A stretch of DNA of 64,000 nucleotides. It comes from Bacillota bacterium (GTDB lineage Bacteria > Bacillota > Clostridia > Peptostreptococcales > Anaerovoracaceae). Position 1 is the stretch's first letter, and every line of letters starts with the position of its first letter. This document shows, in pieces, positions 25,313 through 33,542 of this stretch. A program made the position numbers and the translations under genes. The DNA lies in the NCBI GenBank assembly GCA_019420525.1, contig JAHZHA010000032.1:31641-95640 (forward strand). Direction: 5' to 3'. The notes beneath the pieces are model-generated. The model was not told the origin of the DNA and did no database searches. It worked only from the letters and a program-made list of their open reading frames with translations.

Positions 25313-26689
25313 TTACACCTTGTCTTTCTCCGGATTATCGTCCACCGCTGTGTCCCCTTCTTTTTTTTCCGGTGACATCACAGGCGGCAGCATGCTTTCA
25401 AGCTCTACCATTTCCGTGGCCAGTCTACGCACCCGCTCTCTGAGCTTAAAGACACAGTCCGTAATCTTGGCTTCGCCCTTCACGATATCCTCCGCCAGCG
25501 CTTTACAGCTGGGAGCTCCACAGGCCCCACAATCAAGGCCTGGCATCTCTTCCGAGAGAATAGACAATTCCTCCAGTTTTTGCATCGCTTTCATGATATC
25601 CGTATCGAGAGCATGAATCGGCATGTGAACCAATTCTTTATCCCACAGATAATCGTGATAATCTACATTTCGCAATGGAAGTTCCTTAACCTGATACTTC
25701 CCTTTCGCCTCGTCTCTCATGGATTTCATTATTACCTGAGATACGTAGACGTTTTTGACCATCAGCGGGCCTCCCAGACACCCGCCTTTACATGCCAGCG
25801 CTTCGATGAAGTCGATGTCATCGAATTTATCGCTGTTTTCAATGGTTTCGAAAATATCCGCGGCGTCATGAATTCCGTCGACCGCGAGAAATTTATTGAT
25901 AGAAAGAGCCAGACTCTCGCCTCCCGGATTCGGCCATCTGACGCCGAAAGCCGAAGCCACAGCCAGATCTTCCTCTTCGTCTTCCTCCAGTGCCTTGACT
26001 TCCGCACGGAGAAGCATGTATATGTCCTGAAAAGATATTATTCCATCGATATCGGAAGTATCACCTTTCAGAGGATGATACTTCGTATACATTTTAGCTG
26101 CACACGGCGTGATGAAAAAAATACCGATGTCTCTCGGATGCTTGCCGCTCTTTTTGATCGCGCGCTCCCGTGCCATGCCTGCAGCTACTTCCACCGGCGC
26201 CTGCAACGGAAGAAGATTATCCAGCAGATTGGGAAACTTCACCTGTATCAGCCGTACGATCGCCGGACATGCGGTGGAAATCACAGGTCCTTGACCTCTG
26301 TGATCCTTCAGATACTGTCTGGTAGCTTCGCTGACAGCCTCTGCGCCCACAGCTACTTCAAAGACATCGTCAAATCCCAGCTTCTTCAGCGCTGTGAGAA
26401 AATGATTTCTCGATCTCGCCGAACGATACTGACTGTACAGCGCCGGCGCAGGCAGCGCCACTCTATAGCTATACTGCTTGATTATCTCAAAATCATCTGT
26501 GATCGCTCTTTTTGCACTGTGAGGACAGGCTCTGATGCATTCTCCGCAGTCAATACAGCGCGATTTCATAATCATCGCTTTACCGTCATGTACCCGGATA
26601 GCCTCTGTCGGACAGCGTTTAATACAGTTTGTACAGCCCATGCACTTATCTTTTTCCAGTCTTACCGAATGGTAATACTTGTCTTCCAT
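25313..26689 (-). CDS. Sensory-type [FeFe] hydrogenase-like protein
   Basis: A 458-residue protein with two N-terminal [4Fe-4S] motifs (CMGCTNCIKRCP, CIDCGECIRACP), an H-cluster domain and a C-terminal Fe-S domain (LDCGACGAPSCKALAEDI). The H-cluster motifs are ISTACPAIVRL, FITPCAAKMYT and LACKGGCLGGP, so the ligand Cys residues are present. The usual proton-relay Cys of the first motif is Ala, a change typical of group C (sensory) hydrogenases. Unlike HydS it has no PAS domain after the Fe-S domain. A role in sensing H2 or redox state for the operon is likely but inferred. Start ATG 26689 is preferred over GTG 26698 on ribosome-site spacing. Confidence 0.82.
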   Translation of the reverse strand: MEDKYYHSVRLEKDKCMGCTNCIKRCPTEAIRVHDGKAMIMKSRCIDCGECIRACPHSAKRAITDDFEIIKQYSYRVALPAPALYSQYRSARSRNHFLTALKKLGFDDVFEVAVGAEAVSEATRQYLKDHRGQGPVISTACPAIVRLIQVKFPNLLDNLLPLQAPVEVAAGMARERAIKKSGKHPRDIGIFFITPCAAKMYTKYHPLKGDTSDIDGIISFQDIYMLLRAEVKALEEDEEEDLAVASAFGVRWPNPGGESLALSINKFLAVDGIHDAADIFETIENSDKFDDIDFIEALACKGGCLGGPLMVKNVYVSQVIMKSMRDEAKGKYQVKELPLRNVDYHDYLWDKELVHMPIHALDTDIMKAMQKLEELSILSEEMPGLDCGACGAPSCKALAEDIVKGEAKITDCVFKLRERVRRLATEMVELESMLPPVMSPEKKEGDTAVDDNPEKDKV

Positions 26690-26767
26690 AGTGCTCACTT
26701 ACCTTCCAAAACTAAAATCTTCTCAATATCGGTTCCGGCGCAGCATGCCGGATTCCTTTATTTCAAG

Positions 26768-27196
26768 TCATGACAGTTTAAATGTCATTCTGACCTTTGT
26801 TCCCTTTCCGGGAGCTGTTTCTATCTGAAGTTCATCCGCATTGCGGCTCATATTCGGCAGACCCATGCCCGCCCCGAATCCCAGCATCCTCACTTCCTCC
26901 GGAGCTGTAGAGTAACCTTCCTGCATGGCCAGTTCGAGATCGGCGATGCCTTTTCCCTCATCTGCAATAAGAACTTCCACCCGGTCAGGGTACAGATCTA
27001 CCATCGCTTTGCCGCCTCCTCCGTGTATAAACGCATTAATTTCGGCTTCATACATCGCTACCGCTATACGTTTTATCACTTTCGGCGAAACGCCCAGCAT
27101 ACTGAGACTCTTTTTTACTTTGCTGGAAGCTTCGCCTGCGGCATTAAAATCATCTTTATCGATAACGCACTCAATATGCATTCCGCTTTCTGACAA
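26768..27196 (-). CDS. RsbW-like ATP-binding protein
   Basis: A 142-residue HATPase_c protein of the anti-sigma-factor (RsbW/SpoIIAB-like) type. Visible boxes: MYEAEINAFIHGGGG (N box), LIADEGKGI (G1), LGFGAGMGLPNMSRNADELQ (G2) and GKGTKVRMTF. These proteins usually phosphorylate an anti-sigma antagonist or bind a sigma factor. No partner gene of that kind is in the window. Start is TTG 27196 with GGGGTG six bases before it; ATG 27181 is an alternative. It sits between the DRTGG gene and the sensory hydrogenase gene. Confidence 0.8.
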   Translation of the reverse strand: MSESGMHIECVIDKDDFNAAGEASSKVKKSLSMLGVSPKVIKRIAVAMYEAEINAFIHGGGGKAMVDLYPDRVEVLIADEGKGIADLELAMQEGYSTAPEEVRMLGFGAGMGLPNMSRNADELQIETAPGKGTKVRMTFKLS

Positions 27197-27243
27197 TGTC
27201 TCACCCCTCTGATCTTTCTGAAATAATATCCGGAAATGCCAGA

Positions 27244-27597
27244 TTACCGCAGCTGTCCCGCTGTGAAACCTGCCTTATATAGTTTACCGCAGGCCTCAAA
27301 CATCGTCAGAGGTGTTCTGAGTACCGTCACTCCTCTGTCTGCGGCCAGCTCCAGAATATTGGCCGGAATATTTTTATCCCTGACAAAAAGAACCGCGTAA
27401 ACGTCCAGCATTTCCGCCGAACGGATCACCTGGGGATTGATCAGTCCTGTTATGATCAGACTGCCTTCTTCTGTATCCAGCATGACTTCACTCATGAGAT
27501 CCGCAGCAACCGCCTTGGTAATATCCAGTTCATTGAAATTCTCGGCTCCGAAAAGTATTTCGGCATCTACCGTTTCCATGATTTTAGCAATATCCAT
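27244..27597 (-). CDS. DRTGG domain protein, first gene of the hydrogenase block
   Basis: A 117-residue DRTGG-type domain with the pattern SLIITGLINPQVIRSAEML and AADRGVTVLRTPLTM. It opens the ten-gene block. Start ATG 27597 has GGGAG seven bases upstream. Probably a ligand-binding regulatory protein; ligand unknown. Confidence 0.75.
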   Translation of the reverse strand: MDIAKIMETVDAEILFGAENFNELDITKAVAADLMSEVMLDTEEGSLIITGLINPQVIRSAEMLDVYAVLFVRDKNIPANILELAADRGVTVLRTPLTMFEACGKLYKAGFTAGQLR

Positions 27598-27773
27598 CAA
27601 GTACTCCCGTCCGGAGCAAGTATTTCCGCTCCGCTATCACAACAACAGAAAAAATCAATCTCATTGCGCTGAGCTGCCACAGAAAAAATTTCCGTCTCTG
27701 TGAGGATTCAGAAAATTTTCTGCCGACAATATCCCATCGCGATTCATTATTAATAGCGCTTTACCTATCATCG

Positions 27774-27802
27774 ATTCTAATACAAAAACGTGTGACTTGC
27801 AA
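27774..27802 (-). promoter_or_regulatory. Candidate promoter of the hydrogenase block
   Basis: Minus-strand TTGCAA (27802-27797), 17-base spacer, TAGAAT (27779-27774), about 175 bases before the first gene. Confidence 0.5.
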
Positions 27803-28169
27803 ATTCCTCGACTTTTGCGCCGAAGAACGGCTGTTATTTTTTATACAAGAAAACGCTGTGTATACACGCTTTATCGGAGTTTTACCATAAAAATTGTATA
27901 CGGTTAACGAATTTAACCCTAAAATATATTTTAATTTTCAATTATTCGTTTGCTCTATTAGCCAGTACTCTTTCGGATGCGTTACTAAATTAACAATTCA
28001 TTTTCTCCTAAATTCACTAAAAAATAAGGTCATTTTCTTATTTTCCCTGAATTTTTTTTTAATTTCCTCAATTTATAAGAATTTAAACAAAAAACACGAA
28101 TTTCTGCCTAATTTTTATGTATTTTTGCATTTTATTTAAAACAGTTTCTCCTGAATGCGAAATTACAGG

Positions 28170-28210
28170 AAAAAATGCGTCGTCTTTCCTGATTACAGCA
28201 GATCGACGCA
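28170..28210 (-). terminator. Intrinsic terminator of dacF
   Basis: TGCGTCG (28176-28182) pairs with CGACGCA (28204-28210) around a long loop; on the minus strand six T follow. The repeat extends on both sides with one mismatch in 15. Confidence 0.65.
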
Positions 28211-28265
28211 ATTTTTCCATACACAATGGAGCAGACAACGGGTGCCTATATGTAATAACGACCGT

Positions 28266-29573
28266 TTACTCTCCTCTTTTTCTCATTTTTCTCCGCTTTA
28301 TAGCTTTTCTGTGCCGTATCCGACGGATGATGGTAAAAAGAATTCCCAGCAGGAGGAGCACGACGACCAGAATGACGAAACCACTGAGCAGATGACTCAA
28401 CAGTGTTGCTTCTTCCACATCTTCCGCAGCGAATACATCCAGTTGTGCCACCTGAACGTCATCTCTTGAAACGATCAATTTTCCGACTTTTTCGCCCTTT
28501 TTTACAGGGGCGGTAAGCACGTCACTTTCGATTTCAAATTTATAATCCGAAATATCCGCCGAAAACTTTTGATCTTCCATTCGCTCGACAGTAGCCACAG
28601 CGCTGTCATCTGTCACCACATCGACGAAAGGTTGTTTTCCGCCTTTCACCGTAGCCTTTCCCACCGGTTCTCCTGCCTCGATTCCCAGATCCAGCATTTT
28701 AAAGTTGTCGAATCCAAAATCGAGCAGCTGAATCATATCCGTATACAGGGATTCCGGCACGGAATGATAAACGACACCGATAAGTGTCATGCCGTCCCGC
28801 TCTGCCGCCGCGACAAGGCAACTCCCGGCTGCATTCGTATATCCCGTCTTGATTCCTAGAATTCCATCATATTTAAATGTACGCGTCACATCTCCGATCA
28901 CAGCCTTATGCACATCATCATATAAAAGACGGTTTGAATTGTGAATCAGCCTCTCCTCCGGCTGAAGTTCCGTGGAAGGAATGGTATATTCGTATGTAGA
29001 GACAATCTTGCGGAATGTTTCATTTTTCATGGCTTCTTTGGCAAAAAGAGCCATATCCGCCGCAGTCGTCACGTGATTTTCATCGGGAAGACCGTTGGGA
29101 TTGACAAAATGCGTGTTCTCCGCTCCCAGTTCCTTCGCCTTTTCATTCATCATATCCGCAAAGCTGTCCACATCTCCGGCACATGCCTCCGCCAGAGTGA
29201 TGGCAGCGTCATTTGCGGAAGGAAGCATCATAGCGTAGAGGAGCTGTTCGACAGGCAGCTGTTCTCCCTCCAGCAGAAAAATTCTGCTTCCTTCTGTATA
29301 CGCAGCATTGTGACTGACCGTACAGACGTCGTCGAGATCCATATTTTCAAGCGTGAGCAGCGCCGTCATCACTTTTGTGGTGCTGGCTGGATATACCTGC
29401 AGGTCTTTATATTTATCGTACAGAATTTCTCCCGTATCTGCATTGATCAATACTGCCGACTGGGCGACGATCTCCGGAAATTCTGTAACCGCTCCGTAAG
29501 CCGGAGCCGGCTGAAAGATACAGCTAAATATCAGCACTGTCGTCAGAATCAGACCGATACGTTTTTTTCTCAT
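28266..29573 (-). CDS. dacF: D-alanyl-D-alanine carboxypeptidase (S11, DacF-like)
   Basis: A 435-residue low-molecular-weight penicillin-binding protein that trims the terminal D-Ala of peptidoglycan stem peptides. An N-terminal signal peptide ends near AYG, and the catalytic motifs are PASTTKVM (SxxK), PSANDAAI (SxN) and GIKTGYTN (KTG). A C-terminal beta domain is followed by a membrane segment at about 395-420 and a very basic tail, so it is held to the outer face of the membrane. DacF in Bacillus acts in the forespore; no convincing forespore promoter is seen here. Confidence 0.9.
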   Translation of the reverse strand: MRKKRIGLILTTVLIFSCIFQPAPAYGAVTEFPEIVAQSAVLINADTGEILYDKYKDLQVYPASTTKVMTALLTLENMDLDDVCTVSHNAAYTEGSRIFLLEGEQLPVEQLLYAMMLPSANDAAITLAEACAGDVDSFADMMNEKAKELGAENTHFVNPNGLPDENHVTTAADMALFAKEAMKNETFRKIVSTYEYTIPSTELQPEERLIHNSNRLLYDDVHKAVIGDVTRTFKYDGILGIKTGYTNAAGSCLVAAAERDGMTLIGVVYHSVPESLYTDMIQLLDFGFDNFKMLDLGIEAGEPVGKATVKGGKQPFVDVVTDDSAVATVERMEDQKFSADISDYKFEIESDVLTAPVKKGEKVGKLIVSRDDVQVAQLDVFAAEDVEEATLLSHLLSGFVILVVVLLLLGILFTIIRRIRHRKAIKRRKMRKRGE

Positions 29574-29687
29574 CATTTACCTCATTTTCCTGTCAGGAGC
29601 TCCGCAGCCGCTCTCCTCCGGCTGCAGGCAGTCTTAAGTATTACCGATAAAATGATTCTTTTCATAAACTCTCCGGTCTGCTGTATC

Positions 29688-30902
29688 TTACAGGTCTCTG
29701 AAAAAATGATCCGTCAGCAGATGTCCCTCTTCAAAACAGATTTTGCCCTGTCTTCCGCAGGCTTCTGTATACCGGTTTTCCCTCTGTCCGCTGTCTTTTC
29801 TGCTGTCATACAGGACATAAGGCACCGGTTCCGGTGAATGTGTCCGCAGGCACACCGGTGTCGGGTGATCCGGAAGCACCAGCAGACGGAAGTCTTCCCC
29901 GGTTGATTTCAGATAATCGGTTACAGGACGGACGATTTTCCGGTCGATCAGTTCGAGACTTTCGATTTTTTCCGTAACAGACCCCTGATGAGAACATTCA
30001 TCCGGTGCCTCGAGATGGATATATACGAATTCGCTGCCTCTCCGGAAAGCATCGACAGCAGCCTGCGCTTTTCCTTCAAAATTGGTTCGGATCGTTCCGG
30101 TGGCGCCTTCCACATCGACAGATTCCAGGCCGGCACAGACAGCGATCCCTTTGATCAGATCAACCGCGGAGATCACCGTACCGCTGATTCCATATTTTTC
30201 CCGAAACGGTGTCAGCGACGGCTTTCTTCCCTGTCCCCAGATCCAAATCGTATTAGCGGGGTTGAGACCTCTTTCCATACGAGCCGTATTGACAGGATGA
30301 TCTTTCAGAAGAGCATAACTCTTTTTCATCAGATCCGTGATATATCCGGAATCGTTCCCTTTGGGCAGATGCAGTCCCACTTTCTGATCCAGCACGTCGT
30401 GAGGCGGCGTCAGTTCGCAGTCCTCCGAACCGTTATGAACGATCATGGCGTGACGGTAACTCACTCCGGGATAGAAACGGATATTCTCCGTACCCAGGTT
30501 TTCATCTATAAAATATATGAGCTGTGCCGCTTCTTCATTCGAAATATCACCTGAGCTGTGGTCTTTTATGATCAGATCTTCATAATCGCCTTCTCCCGAT
30601 ACCGTAATCAGATTACAGCGAAAAGCCACATCGTCCGGGGACAGTTCGATTCCCATGCTGGCAGCTTCCAGAGGAGATCTTCCCGTATGATAAATCTCAG
30701 GCGCATAGCCCATGACGGACAGGTTTGCCACGTCGCTTCCCGGCGCCATGCCTTCGGGAACCGTCCTGACCATTCCCACTTCTCCGTGGGCTGCAAAGTC
30801 GTCGGTGCATTCCATTCTAGCGGCTTCCAGAGCTGTCTTGCCGCCGATCTCATCCATCGGTCTGCCGGCCGCACCGTCGGTGAGAATAACTAAGTATTTC
30901 AT
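29688..30902 (-). CDS. apgM: Cofactor-independent phosphoglycerate mutase (archaeal-type, ApgM)
   Basis: A 404-residue alkaline-phosphatase-superfamily enzyme interconverting 3- and 2-phosphoglycerate. The start MKYLVILTDGAAGRPMDEIGG carries the metal-binding Asp and is placed after AGAGGTG, so the upstream open frame is not used. SDVANLSVMGYAP holds the expected catalytic Ser region, and PDHPTPVCLRTHSPEPVPY near the end the metal-binding Asp and His residues. Divergent from serC, whose substrate pathway begins at 3-phosphoglycerate. Confidence 0.9.
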   Translation of the reverse strand: MKYLVILTDGAAGRPMDEIGGKTALEAARMECTDDFAAHGEVGMVRTVPEGMAPGSDVANLSVMGYAPEIYHTGRSPLEAASMGIELSPDDVAFRCNLITVSGEGDYEDLIIKDHSSGDISNEEAAQLIYFIDENLGTENIRFYPGVSYRHAMIVHNGSEDCELTPPHDVLDQKVGLHLPKGNDSGYITDLMKKSYALLKDHPVNTARMERGLNPANTIWIWGQGRKPSLTPFREKYGISGTVISAVDLIKGIAVCAGLESVDVEGATGTIRTNFEGKAQAAVDAFRRGSEFVYIHLEAPDECSHQGSVTEKIESLELIDRKIVRPVTDYLKSTGEDFRLLVLPDHPTPVCLRTHSPEPVPYVLYDSRKDSGQRENRYTEACGRQGKICFEEGHLLTDHFFRDL

Positions 30903-30954
30903 ATCAAATTCACCTCTCAGGAATGATATATAAATGCCTTTTGCCGAAATTTTC

Positions 30955-30983
30955 TTTACTATTTTATCATAGTAGAGTATAAT
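30955..30983 (+). promoter_or_regulatory. Sigma-A promoter of serC-serA
   Basis: TTTACT (30955-30960), 17-base spacer, TATAAT (30978-30983). The leader to the serC start is about 130 bases. Confidence 0.7.
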
Positions 30984-31023
30984 TGTGTACAAAATTATGA
31001 GATGAAAAAATTCACGAATCTTT

Positions 31024-31073
31024 CCGGCGTCGCCGGTCTTTTGTTTAATTATCCTTCGGCGGCGCGGTGCGCC
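31024..31073 (+). promoter_or_regulatory. serC leader with two alternative RNA structures
   Basis: CCGGC-gtc-GCCGG (31024-31036) is followed by TCTTTTGTTT, a weak terminator. A second hairpin is GGCGC-ggt-GCGCC (31061-31073). The two cannot coexist with a third pairing, GCGTCGCCG (31027-31035) with CGGCGGCGC (31057-31065), nine pairs with one G-U. This is the layout of an attenuator, but no ligand or leader peptide is evident. Confidence 0.45.
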
Positions 31074-31118
31074 TCAGTATCGCAATGCAATATAAATGGA
31101 GAAATGGAGAATAGAATT

Positions 31119-32201
31119 ATGGACAGAGTATTCAATTTTTCGGCGGGACCGTCCTGCCTGCCTCTTGAAGTTCTGCAGCAGGCACAGACAGATCTCATCA
31201 ACTACAAAGGCTGCGGCATGTCCGTCATGGAAATGAGTCACCGTTCCCGGGATTTTGAAGAGATTATTCAGACCGCTGAATCCGATCTCAGAGACCTCAT
31301 GAATATACCGGACAATTATAAAGTCTTATTTCTACAGGGGGGCGGTACACTTCAGTTTTCCATGGTTCCTCTGAATCTGCTGCGCAACACGAAAAAAGCC
31401 GATTACATCGTCACCGGACAATGGGCGAAAAAGGCTGCAAAAGAGGCGCAGAAGTTCGGCGATATCCGCATCGCGGCCACATCTGAGCCGGATGTATATA
31501 CCTACATTCCGAAGCTCGGCAGAGAGGATTTCCGCGAAGATGCGGATTATGTCTACATCACGACAAACAATACGATTTACGGCAGCCGCTACAACTACAT
31601 CCCTGATACAGGAAATGTCATTCTGGCAGCCGATCAGTCATCCAACTTCCTGTCGGAAGTATATAATGTAGAAGATTTCGGACTCATCTTTGCCGGCGCC
31701 CAGAAAAATGTAGGACCTGCCGGTGTGACCATCGTCATCGTCAGAGAGGATCTCATCGGTCACTGTCCTGAAGACGCGCCGATCTATCTGGACTATAAAA
31801 CGCATGCTGATAAGGGTTCCATGTATAACACCCCGCCATGTTTCTCCATCTATATGGCAGGTCTGACGTTCCAGTGGATAAAGAAACAGGGCGGCGTCCC
31901 TGCGATTCAGAAGCACAATGAAGAACAGGCATCTCTGCTCTACGATTTTATCGACAACAGTTCCTTCTACAACTGCCCGGTGGCTTTCGAAGACCGTTCT
32001 CTCATGAATGTCGTCTTCGTCACAGGAGATCAGGATCTCGACAAGAAATTCGTAGCTGAAGCAAAGACGCAGGGTCTCGTCAACCTGGCAGGCCACAGAA
32101 CGGTAGGCGGCATGCGCGCCAGCATCTACAACGCAATGCCGGATGAAGGAGTACAGAAGCTGATCAGCTTCATGAAGAAATTTGAAACAGAAAACAAATA
32201 A
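31119..32201 (+). CDS. serC: Phosphoserine aminotransferase
   Basis: A 360-residue PLP enzyme that turns 3-phosphohydroxypyruvate and glutamate into phosphoserine. The start VFNFSAGPSCLPLEVL is the family signature, so ATG 31119 is chosen although the frame is open back to 31002. The PLP lysine is in FAGAQKNVGPAGVTIV. Length fits SerC exactly. Next gene serA follows after 21 bases; together with the mutase opposite they draw on 3-phosphoglycerate. Confidence 0.95.
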   Translation: MDRVFNFSAGPSCLPLEVLQQAQTDLINYKGCGMSVMEMSHRSRDFEEIIQTAESDLRDLMNIPDNYKVLFLQGGGTLQFSMVPLNLLRNTKKADYIVTGQWAKKAAKEAQKFGDIRIAATSEPDVYTYIPKLGREDFREDADYVYITTNNTIYGSRYNYIPDTGNVILAADQSSNFLSEVYNVEDFGLIFAGAQKNVGPAGVTIVIVREDLIGHCPEDAPIYLDYKTHADKGSMYNTPPCFSIYMAGLTFQWIKKQGGVPAIQKHNEEQASLLYDFIDNSSFYNCPVAFEDRSLMNVVFVTGDQDLDKKFVAEAKTQGLVNLAGHRTVGGMRASIYNAMPDEGVQKLISFMKKFETENK

Positions 32202-32222
32202 ATCATAAAAAGGAATATTAAA

Positions 32223-33371
32223 ATGTATAAAATAGCAACTTTAAATAAAATTTCACCCGTAGGTCTTGCGGAATTCAGCGATCAGTACGAAATTATCGGT
32301 GAAACAGACAAAGCTGACGGTATTGTCGTCAGAAGCCAGAATATGAAAGAAATGACCTTTTCAGATGATCTCCTCTGCATTGCCAGAGCTGGCGTGGGCG
32401 TAAACAATATTCCCATCGACAAATGCACAGAAGCGGGAATCGCCGTGTTCAACACTCCCGGTGCAAACGCCAATGCGGTAAAGGAGATGATCATCGCCGC
32501 TATGCTGCTGGCTTCCAGAGATATTATCGGAGGATCCACCTGGTCTGCAGGCCTTACAGGAGATATCGCAAATCAGGTAGAAAAAGGAAAAAGCCAATTC
32601 AAAGGCTGTGAAATCATGGGAAAAACTCTGGGTGTCATCGGTCTTGGCGGAATCGGTGTACCTGTAGCTAACGCAGCATCTGCTCTGGGCATGAAAGTCT
32701 ACGGTTATGATGCATATCTCTCCGTTAGAAATGCCCTGCACATCACCGATAAAGTCCATGTAGTGGAAAAGCTCGACGATATGCTTCCGGAATGTGATTT
32801 TCTCACCGTTCACGTCCATGCCAACGACTCTACCAACGGCATGATCAACGCTGACACCTTCTCAAAGATGAAAGACCACTCCGTACTTCTCAACTACGCC
32901 CGGGCTTCTATCGTGGACACACCGTCTCTCAAAGAAGCTCTGGAGAGCGGTAAATTGAGAAAATACGTAACAGACTTCCCGAATGAAGATATCTCAGGCC
33001 TGCCGAATGTCATCCTCACGCCTCATCTGGGAGCTTCCACCGTGGAAGCGGAAGACAACTGTGCTGTCATGGCCGTCGAACAGATGATGGATTACATCGA
33101 AAACGGAAATATCACAAATTCTGTCAATTTCCCGGCATGCAACATGGGTGTCTGTCAAAAGGCAAATCGGCTGGCACTGTTCCACAAGAACATTCCGAAC
33201 ACTATCGCACAGGTCACCAATGCTATCACGGAGCTGAATATCAGTGACATGATGAACAAAAGTCTCGGCGGCTATGCCTACACACTAATCGATCTCGATT
33301 CTCCGGTGAGTGCGAAAACCATCGAAGAACTGAACACGATCAATGGCCTGATCCGCGTGAGAGTTATCTAA
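32223..33371 (+). CDS. serA: D-3-phosphoglycerate dehydrogenase
   Basis: A 382-residue NAD-dependent dehydrogenase for the first step of serine synthesis. The Rossmann motif is LGVIGLGGIGVPVANAA, and the catalytic Arg (ARAGVGVNNI), Glu (FPNEDI) and His (LTPHLGAST) are in place. The last 70 residues form a short ACT-type regulatory domain, suggesting feedback by serine or another amino acid. Ribosome site AAAGGA before ATG 32223. Confidence 0.93.
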   Translation: MYKIATLNKISPVGLAEFSDQYEIIGETDKADGIVVRSQNMKEMTFSDDLLCIARAGVGVNNIPIDKCTEAGIAVFNTPGANANAVKEMIIAAMLLASRDIIGGSTWSAGLTGDIANQVEKGKSQFKGCEIMGKTLGVIGLGGIGVPVANAASALGMKVYGYDAYLSVRNALHITDKVHVVEKLDDMLPECDFLTVHVHANDSTNGMINADTFSKMKDHSVLLNYARASIVDTPSLKEALESGKLRKYVTDFPNEDISGLPNVILTPHLGASTVEAEDNCAVMAVEQMMDYIENGNITNSVNFPACNMGVCQKANRLALFHKNIPNTIAQVTNAITELNISDMMNKSLGGYAYTLIDLDSPVSAKTIEELNTINGLIRVRVI

Positions 33372-33443
33372 AAAAATACCCGACGATAAATGCTCATCTC
33401 ATGAGAAAGCAGACTGAATCTAGGGACATTACCGTTGAAAAAT

Positions 33444-33494
33444 AAAAGAAACAGCCGAAAGTCATCACCGTGATGACTTTCGGCTGTTTCTTTT
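33444..33494. terminator. Bidirectional terminator between serA and the GGDEF gene
   Basis: A perfect 24-bp inverted repeat (33444-33467 with 33471-33494) with a 3-base loop, A-rich on one side and T-rich on the other, so it can stop both convergent transcripts. Confidence 0.92.
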
Positions 33495-33542
33495 TTACCA
33501 AGGTCAAAAGTGGATGTGGATAGACCTTTAATATATCTGACT

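Larger units (their letters stand above)
27601..28265. other. Gene-free, AT-rich spacer
   Basis: No convincing gene is present in these 665 bases. The part from about 27840 to 28140 is far richer in A and T than the surroundings, with many A and T tracts. The region holds the candidate promoter at 27774 and the dacF terminator near 28170. Confidence 0.7.

Noticed and set aside
29600..29630. GC-rich hairpin between dacF and the mutase gene as a terminator
   Set aside because: A 7-bp stem is present but no T run follows on the minus strand, so termination there is not supported.
29574..29690. Forespore promoter before dacF
   Set aside because: CATTTTA matches the sigma-G -10 but no acceptable -35 is found at 17-18 bases.
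31002..31118. N-terminal extension of SerC, or a leader peptide in frame with it
   Set aside because: SerC normally starts at the VFNFSAGP motif; the extension has no stop, no ribosome site and no notable serine enrichment.
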